Below, piece by piece: positions 7,420 to 11,668 of a stretch of DNA of 11,668 nt; the first letter of the stretch is position 1, and each line of letters begins with the position of its first letter. Both the position numbers and the translations under genes were made by a program. Origin of the DNA: CAZEER01 sp964511215 (GTDB lineage: Bacteria > Fidelibacterota > Marinisomatia > Marinisomatales > UBA1611); contig CAZEER010000066.1 in the NCBI GenBank assembly GCA_964511215.1, positions 1 through 11,668 on the forward strand, given 5' to 3'. The notes beneath the pieces were generated by a model that was not told the DNA's origin, ran no database searches, and saw only the letters and a program-made list of their open reading frames with translations.

Positions 7420-9510
7420 ATGAATCACTATAGAGGTATTTCCCTATTACCTCTTTTATATTTATCGGTATTATGTTTCGTTGGTTCTGAAATTTTGTTT
7501 GCAGCACAGAACGTTAACAATTTTTATCATATACAAAATTCGTTAGTGCAGCAAAATAACCATGTTGATTCTGGCGCAGATAGAGACAATAATGTTTCTG
7601 CGACAGTCTTTGATCATTTAGGGTTTCCTAATGATAGTGCCACAGTTTATTTTATATCTACCCAGTGGGACACATCTATCGCAGTTGGCACTGATATCGC
7701 GGGTATTGCATCGACGGAAATTGATACAGGACTGTGGAGCGTATACGCACATAATAATTCAGACAATGGTACGTATATTGATCTGTGGGATGGTGGAGTT
7801 TTTCAGGTTACCTCTGATGGTATGGTGGACAATGTTGAATTGTATTTGTATCCCAGAAGCGAGTATGGATTTTTGATTGCGAGCATGCGGACCTCCTACA
7901 ATGGTGAGATAATGGATTATATCCCCATGGCCGGTGTTATGATAGAAGACAGTACCGGGAACACTGTCTATTACGGTTCCACTAATGTCTGGGGTGATAT
8001 TGGGACACCTCTATTGCCTGATCAGGAGTATACTGTGATTGTATCTTCTGATGGTGAATTTCAGGAGCAATCCATATACATAGATACGACTGATACATAC
8101 TACGAGCTAATGTTTTTATTTGAAGATGAGGATGGAGGTGGTGGCGGTGATGACAGTAGTCACTTTGACTATGAAATTGTGGGATTCGACTATATGGGTC
8201 ATTTTTCGGGGCATCATTATTTTTCCTCATACGATAGCGTGTCATGGCAGAGTGCATCCTATTACGTTGACACTATGTATGTAGAAAATGCAACCGACCT
8301 GCACATGGTGACTATTTCATCTGCACAGGAAAACAACTTCATCCAAAATTCTTTTGATACTACTATGTGGAACACGAACAGCGCTTGGATTGGTCTGACA
8401 GATGAGGTAGAGGAGGGTGTCTGGTTTTGGGTTAACGGTGAAGAGTTGACATACACCAATTGGAACGGTGGCGAGCCGAATAACTCAGGCGGTAATGAAC
8501 ACTACGCTGAACTCAGCAGTAGCAGTGGACTTTGGAATGATTTGCCAAATAATTATTCGAGAGCATTTATTATTGAAGTTGAATTTGAGAATAATGACGG
8601 CACTGAGCCTGCAATAATTCTCAGTGTTGAAGATATACCCGATGATCAAGGCGGTAGGGTGTATATTAACTTTGAGCGTTCTATTTACGATGATGGTGAC
8701 CTAGGAAGTACCCAGATGTATACGGTAGAAAGGTTGGATGGTGGACAGTGGATCGGACTATCTTCGGTTGGTGCGTACGGTAGTGATTTATATACGATTG
8801 AAGCCACAACCCTATCAGATTCGACCAGTGACTCGGATGGGATCACTACTTACCGTATTATCGCTAATATGGATGAAGGAAATTTTGAGAGTGCACCTGT
8901 AGATGGATACTCTGTAGATAATATTGCACCCGGATTGGTAATGGGCCTGTCTGGTAGCTATGCTGAGAATTATATATACCTATCATGGGATCAGTCTGAG
9001 GCGAATGATTTTTCACATTATCTCCTATACCACAGTTTAAATTCAGAATTTATTCCAGACGAAGAAAATATTTTAGTTAGTACTGTGTCGCCATATTTTG
9101 AACACAATACAAACGAAACTGGGGAGTACTACTATATAATTTCAGCGGTCGATGAACATGGTAATGAAGGACACTACTCAGAGGTAGTTGATGTATTGGT
9201 ACTTGGAGAAATCAGGAATGATATAGTTCCTGATACATATATTCTTAAACAGAACTATCCTAACCCATTTAATCCGGAAACTGTAGTCAACTATGCACTC
9301 CCAAATAGTGATAATGTAAATATAACTATATATGATATTTATGGGAGAAATATAAAGTCTTTAATTAGAGGACTTCAGGGGCCTGGCTATTACTCTGTAC
9401 GTTGGGATGGGACAGACCATTTTGGGAAAACTGTTTCAGCGGGTATGTATATCTATATGATTCATGCTGGTGAGTTCAAAAGTGTAAAGAAAATGATTTT
9501 GTTAAAATGA
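7420..9510 (+). CDS. Secreted C-type lectin-like protein with C-terminal sorting domain
   Basis: This 696-residue protein begins with a signal peptide (hydrophobic core about 8-30, likely cut after FAA near 29). Two Ig-like or carboxypeptidase-regulatory-like beta domains (about 50-230) precede an acidic/glycine hinge (235-247, EDEDGGGGGDDSS). A C-type lectin-like domain (about 265-388) has the WIGLTD motif, EPN (352-354), Glu360 and WND (372-374), which in mannose-binding lectins form the calcium and sugar site. The DDQGGRVYINFERS module and an FN3-like domain follow (about 404-600). The C-terminus (607-696) is a FlgD-like/type IX-secretion-type sorting domain with QNYPNPFNP and terminal KKMILLK. 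The mature protein contains no cysteine, so the usual lectin disulfides are absent. TAAGG at 7409-7413, six bases before ATG, supports the start. A role in binding sugars outside the cell is inferred from the motifs. Confidence 0.9.
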   Translation: MNHYRGISLLPLLYLSVLCFVGSEILFAAQNVNNFYHIQNSLVQQNNHVDSGADRDNNVSATVFDHLGFPNDSATVYFISTQWDTSIAVGTDIAGIASTEIDTGLWSVYAHNNSDNGTYIDLWDGGVFQVTSDGMVDNVELYLYPRSEYGFLIASMRTSYNGEIMDYIPMAGVMIEDSTGNTVYYGSTNVWGDIGTPLLPDQEYTVIVSSDGEFQEQSIYIDTTDTYYELMFLFEDEDGGGGGDDSSHFDYEIVGFDYMGHFSGHHYFSSYDSVSWQSASYYVDTMYVENATDLHMVTISSAQENNFIQNSFDTTMWNTNSAWIGLTDEVEEGVWFWVNGEELTYTNWNGGEPNNSGGNEHYAELSSSSGLWNDLPNNYSRAFIIEVEFENNDGTEPAIILSVEDIPDDQGGRVYINFERSIYDDGDLGSTQMYTVERLDGGQWIGLSSVGAYGSDLYTIEATTLSDSTSDSDGITTYRIIANMDEGNFESAPVDGYSVDNIAPGLVMGLSGSYAENYIYLSWDQSEANDFSHYLLYHSLNSEFIPDEENILVSTVSPYFEHNTNETGEYYYIISAVDEHGNEGHYSEVVDVLVLGEIRNDIVPDTYILKQNYPNPFNPETVVNYALPNSDNVNITIYDIYGRNIKSLIRGLQGPGYYSVRWDGTDHFGKTVSAGMYIYMIHAGEFKSVKKMILLK

Positions 9511-9526
9511 GGGGTAAGTATATAAT
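9499..9526 (+). promoter_or_regulatory. Possible sigma-70-like promoter for the lipoprotein hydrolase gene
   Basis: TTGTTA (9499-9504) and a perfect TATAAT (9521-9526) are separated by 16 bp, overlapping the end of the lectin gene. Transcription would start near 9533, about 50 bp before ATG 9583. The remainder of the 72-bp gap is plain AT-rich sequence with no clear terminator, so read-through from the lectin gene is also possible. Confidence 0.3.
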
Positions 9527-9582
9527 TTGAGTAGCTTTAAATTTAGATCCTTCTATGATTCAATGATATTTTATATTAATTA

Positions 9583-10866
9583 ATGAAGAATATTTTCTTT
9601 TTACTGACTGTATTTTGTTTATTTTCATGTGAAAATAAACAGCTCTCGATAAATCCTAAACCTTTGGACAATATATTAGATAAGTATGTCCAAGAAGGGT
9701 ACTATCCATTTCTATATGTTAGAATGGAAGACAGGAATGGAGCGGTAATTTATGAACACAGTTCTGTAAATGACGGAATTCTGCCAGGCAGATCAATTGA
9801 CGACCAGACATTGATAAGAATCTGGTCCATGAGTAAGATTGTGACAATATCTCTTGTAATGGACTTGATCGAGGATGGTATACTTGATTTAGGAGATTCT
9901 GTTGTAGAGTATATTCCAGAATTTTCTACTTTAGAGGTTGCAACGGATGGGGATGGTGTTTCATTGACGATGGTAGACACAATGTCAAAAGCCTGTCCCT
10001 TTAATTTAGAGCCACTTAAATCTACTATGACACTAAGGCATCTTATTAACCATGAGGCCGGTTTCTATTATGCTACAACGCAGAATCAGTGTATTAATTC
10101 TGGAATGGCAGACAATAACCTGCCAAGAGCAAAGAACAGTGATGAGCTCATTGATAAGTTCTCCAATCTTCCGTTGATACAACAACCTGGAGAGTCGCAC
10201 TACTATGGTACGAATACCACAATCCTAGGCTTAGTGGCTGAGAGAGCGACTGGTAGGAGTTTAAATAGCCTTATTGCAGACAGGATGACAGGGCCGCTGG
10301 GTATTAAAGGTCTAAAATATAATTTGAAAAATAATGAGGCCCTCCTCCCAAGGATTACAGGCGTTGACACGGTGCTGCGTATTGCCAGAGATGGTGAACT
10401 GGATATTTTTGGTCCGGACGTTCCGAGATATACAACTGATAATAAAATTTATTTAGGTGGTGAGGGAATGATTGCAACAGCAGATGGATACTCTGATTTT
10501 CTAAGAATGTTACTTAATAGTGGAAGTCTGAATGGTTATCAATTTCTTAAACCAGAGACTATTAGAGAAATAACATCTCCACATACCCAGTTAGATAGTA
10601 GGTGGGGCTACAATGGATACAACCTATGGGTCACAGGTGATACGCTCCGTGAGAGTGGGTGGGGCGATGGAGGTCTCTGGCAGGGTGGCGGCTATGAAGG
10701 TACTAAATTCTGGATAGATCCAAAAAGAGGTTTTGTCGCCGTAGTTATGACACAGCTCTATTGGAGTCAGAAAGGTGCCCATGGATTCTACAATGATTTT
10801 CGAGGTGAATTGTATCGTCAAATATTTACCTACGAAGAAAATTTACCAAATAATTTACAGTTTTAG
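9583..10866 (+). CDS. Lipoprotein serine hydrolase, beta-lactamase / family VIII esterase fold
   Basis: This 427-residue protein of the beta-lactamase-related family (Pfam PF00144 type) includes class C beta-lactamases, D-amino-acid peptidases and family VIII carboxylesterases. The N-terminus is a lipoprotein signal with lipobox LFSC, so Cys16 is predicted to be lipidated and the enzyme anchored on the periplasmic or outer face. The nucleophile motif is Ser82-Met-Ser-Lys85 (SxxK) in RIWSMSK. The second motif, YGTNTTILG with Tyr208, matches the esterase pattern and not the YxN of true class C beta-lactamases. In place of KTG there is WQGGGYEGTKFW (366-377), again esterase-like. Cys138 and Cys170 could form a disulfide. 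The substrate is unknown; an ester or peptide is more likely than a beta-lactam. An in-frame TAA at 9577-9579 limits the start, and no Shine-Dalgarno is evident. The following gene is 94 bp downstream. Confidence 0.9.
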   Translation: MKNIFFLLTVFCLFSCENKQLSINPKPLDNILDKYVQEGYYPFLYVRMEDRNGAVIYEHSSVNDGILPGRSIDDQTLIRIWSMSKIVTISLVMDLIEDGILDLGDSVVEYIPEFSTLEVATDGDGVSLTMVDTMSKACPFNLEPLKSTMTLRHLINHEAGFYYATTQNQCINSGMADNNLPRAKNSDELIDKFSNLPLIQQPGESHYYGTNTTILGLVAERATGRSLNSLIADRMTGPLGIKGLKYNLKNNEALLPRITGVDTVLRIARDGELDIFGPDVPRYTTDNKIYLGGEGMIATADGYSDFLRMLLNSGSLNGYQFLKPETIREITSPHTQLDSRWGYNGYNLWVTGDTLRESGWGDGGLWQGGGYEGTKFWIDPKRGFVAVVMTQLYWSQKGAHGFYNDFRGELYRQIFTYEENLPNNLQF

Positions 10867-10868
10867 TT

Positions 10869-10886
10869 TTGTGACATTTGTCACAA
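10869..10886. promoter_or_regulatory. Perfect CRP/FNR-family-like palindrome before the tandem-repeat gene
   Basis: TTGTGACATTTGTCACAA has perfect TGTGA and TCACA half-sites (10870-10874, 10881-10885) with the canonical 6-bp spacer, beginning three bases after the hydrolase stop and centred about 83 bp before ATG 10961. If it activates from a class II position (centre near -41.5), the -10 would fall at 10907-10912, which reads TAAATT (4 of 6 to TATAAT). As RNA it could also fold into a 7-bp stem with loop ATTT followed by GGGTTTT, a weak terminator for the upstream gene. The two roles are not exclusive. Confidence 0.5.
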
Positions 10887-10960
10887 GGGTTTTATGAATT
10901 TTAGATTAAATTATTACTATTTTAAAAAAAAAGTTTGAAAATAAACAATCAGGATTATTT

Positions 10961-11668
10961 ATGAAAATTTTATCAACAATTCTAACTATGAATCTATTTC
11001 TAATAGCACAAGAAGATGACACGTCACCCGTGCTAACATATTTTACAATTTCACCTGATACGTTAGATGTAATTAACGGTTCGGCGAACGCCACTTTAAC
11101 ACTTGGTGCTACTGATGATTTAAGTGGACTCTCCTCAGGAAGTATTGTATTGCGGTCGCCATCTGATTCCTATATTGAAGTTGGAAACATTAATTTTCAG
11201 GGGCTTCTGTCTGAAGCCTTATCAACAGAGATTACTATTGATCAATATGCAGAGCCAGGCTATTGGTATGTTTCATATATTAGTCTATATGATCAAATCG
11301 GTAATTCGGTCACTGTTGAGACTTCTACCTTAGATTCAATGGGATTTGAAACCGAACTCTTTGTATTATCTAATGTAGATGATTCACCGCCTTCGTTGAT
11401 ATATTTTTCAATATTTCCAGATACATTAGATGTAATTGATGGACCTGGAAATATAACGCTAACACTGGGCGCTACTGATAATCTAAGTGGTCTCTCATCG
11501 GGAAGTATAGTAATGAGATCTCCGTCTGATTCATATTTTGAAGTAGGGAGTGTTAATTTTCAAGACCTTATTTCTGATACCTCTACCACTGAGATTACTA
11601 TAGATCAATATGTAGAGCCAGGCTATTGGTATGTTTCATATATTAGTCTATATGATCAAATCGGTAAT
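10961..11668 (+). CDS. Secreted tandem Ig-like repeat protein (3' truncated)
   Basis: An open frame of 236 codons runs off the right edge without a stop. It starts at ATG 10961, preceded by AGGA (10951-10954) six bases upstream. Residues 1-17 look like a short signal peptide (hydrophobic core ILSTILTMNLFLIA). From residue 19 the protein consists of 121-residue repeats beginning DD(T/S)(S/P)P and containing SPDTLDV or FPDTLDV, TLTLGATD, LSGLSSGSIV, RSPSDSY, EPGYWYVSYISLYDQIGN and, in the first copy, a GFETELFVLSNV end. One full unit (19-139) and most of a second (140-236) are visible. The composition (beta-rich, many Ser/Asp/Gly, no Cys) suggests Ig-like beta-sandwiches in a surface or secreted protein. 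No catalytic motif is visible. The full length and any C-terminal sorting domain lie outside the window. Confidence 0.85.
   Translation, partial: MKILSTILTMNLFLIAQEDDTSPVLTYFTISPDTLDVINGSANATLTLGATDDLSGLSSGSIVLRSPSDSYIEVGNINFQGLLSEALSTEITIDQYAEPGYWYVSYISLYDQIGNSVTVETSTLDSMGFETELFVLSNVDDSPPSLIYFSIFPDTLDVIDGPGNITLTLGATDNLSGLSSGSIVMRSPSDSYFEVGSVNFQDLISDTSTTEITIDQYVEPGYWYVSYISLYDQIGN
11015..11668 (+). repeat. 363-bp coding tandem repeat, second copy cut by the window edge
   Basis: Unit 1 spans 11015-11377; unit 2 starts at 11378 and runs off the window. The offset is exactly 363 bp (121 codons). Bases 11252-11305 and 11615-11668 are identical over 54 bp, while earlier parts of the units differ at many positions. 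The match may extend beyond the window. Confidence 0.85.

Noticed and set aside
9583..10866. Calling the hydrolase an antibiotic-resistance class C beta-lactamase
   Set aside because: The second and third active-site motifs do not match YxN and KTG, and the lipoprotein signal and sequence style fit the wider esterase/peptidase-like family better.
11124..11333. A 69-codon + strand frame starting MDSPQE near the right end
   Set aside because: It lies in another frame of the tandem-repeat gene, whose own frame (10961 to the edge) has a signal peptide, a Shine-Dalgarno sequence and 121-residue repeats.
11015..11668. Tandem repeats at the right edge as a CRISPR array or a satellite
   Set aside because: The 363-bp unit is a whole number of codons (121), is fully open in one frame and encodes a conserved domain, so it is a protein repeat.

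Overview
The window is an AT-rich (roughly 40% G+C by eye) bacterial segment with six protein-coding genes, all on the + strand. The first is cut by the left edge and the last by the right edge. Two proteins end in a C-terminal domain opening with QNYPNPFNP and closing with a basic KML(L)LK or KMILLK tail. Together with the Ig-like and cadherin-like repeat style, this points to the Fibrobacteres-Chlorobi-Bacteroidetes (FCB) supergroup. My best guess within it is Candidatus Marinimicrobia (SAR406) or a close relative, made from protein style and not from a marker gene.

Layout from left to right: (1) 1-3093, the C-terminal 1030 residues of a giant cadherin-like/FN3 repeat surface protein with a C-terminal sorting domain; (2) 3297-5330, a cytosolic M3 zinc oligopeptidase of the oligopeptidase A (PrlC) type; (3) 5480-7264, a full-length ABC exporter half-transporter (permease fused to ATPase); (4) 7420-9510, a secreted C-type-lectin-like protein sharing a central module and the sorting domain with gene 1; (5) 9583-10866, a predicted lipoprotein serine hydrolase of the beta-lactamase/family VIII esterase fold; (6) from 10961 past the right edge, a secreted protein of tandem 121-residue Ig-like repeats. 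The gaps are 72 to about 200 bp, and no stretch over 300 bp lacks a gene. I found no tRNA, rRNA, CRISPR array, insertion sequence or phage gene.

Taken together, this looks like a cell-envelope and nutrient-handling neighbourhood: three large exported repeat or lectin proteins, an outer lipoprotein hydrolase, an exporter and a cytosolic peptide-degrading enzyme. The spacing argues for mostly separate transcription units and not one operon. The least expected signals are two CRP/FNR-type palindromes (TGTGA-N6-TCACA, one perfect and one 9 of 10), which sit upstream of the lectin gene and the tandem-repeat gene. Others are a cysteine-free C-type lectin domain that keeps an apparently complete EPN calcium/sugar site, and a module with near-identical protein but heavily diverged synonymous codons in genes 1 and 4. 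I see no clearly undescribed system; the most testable new idea is a CRP-family regulon for surface repeat proteins.
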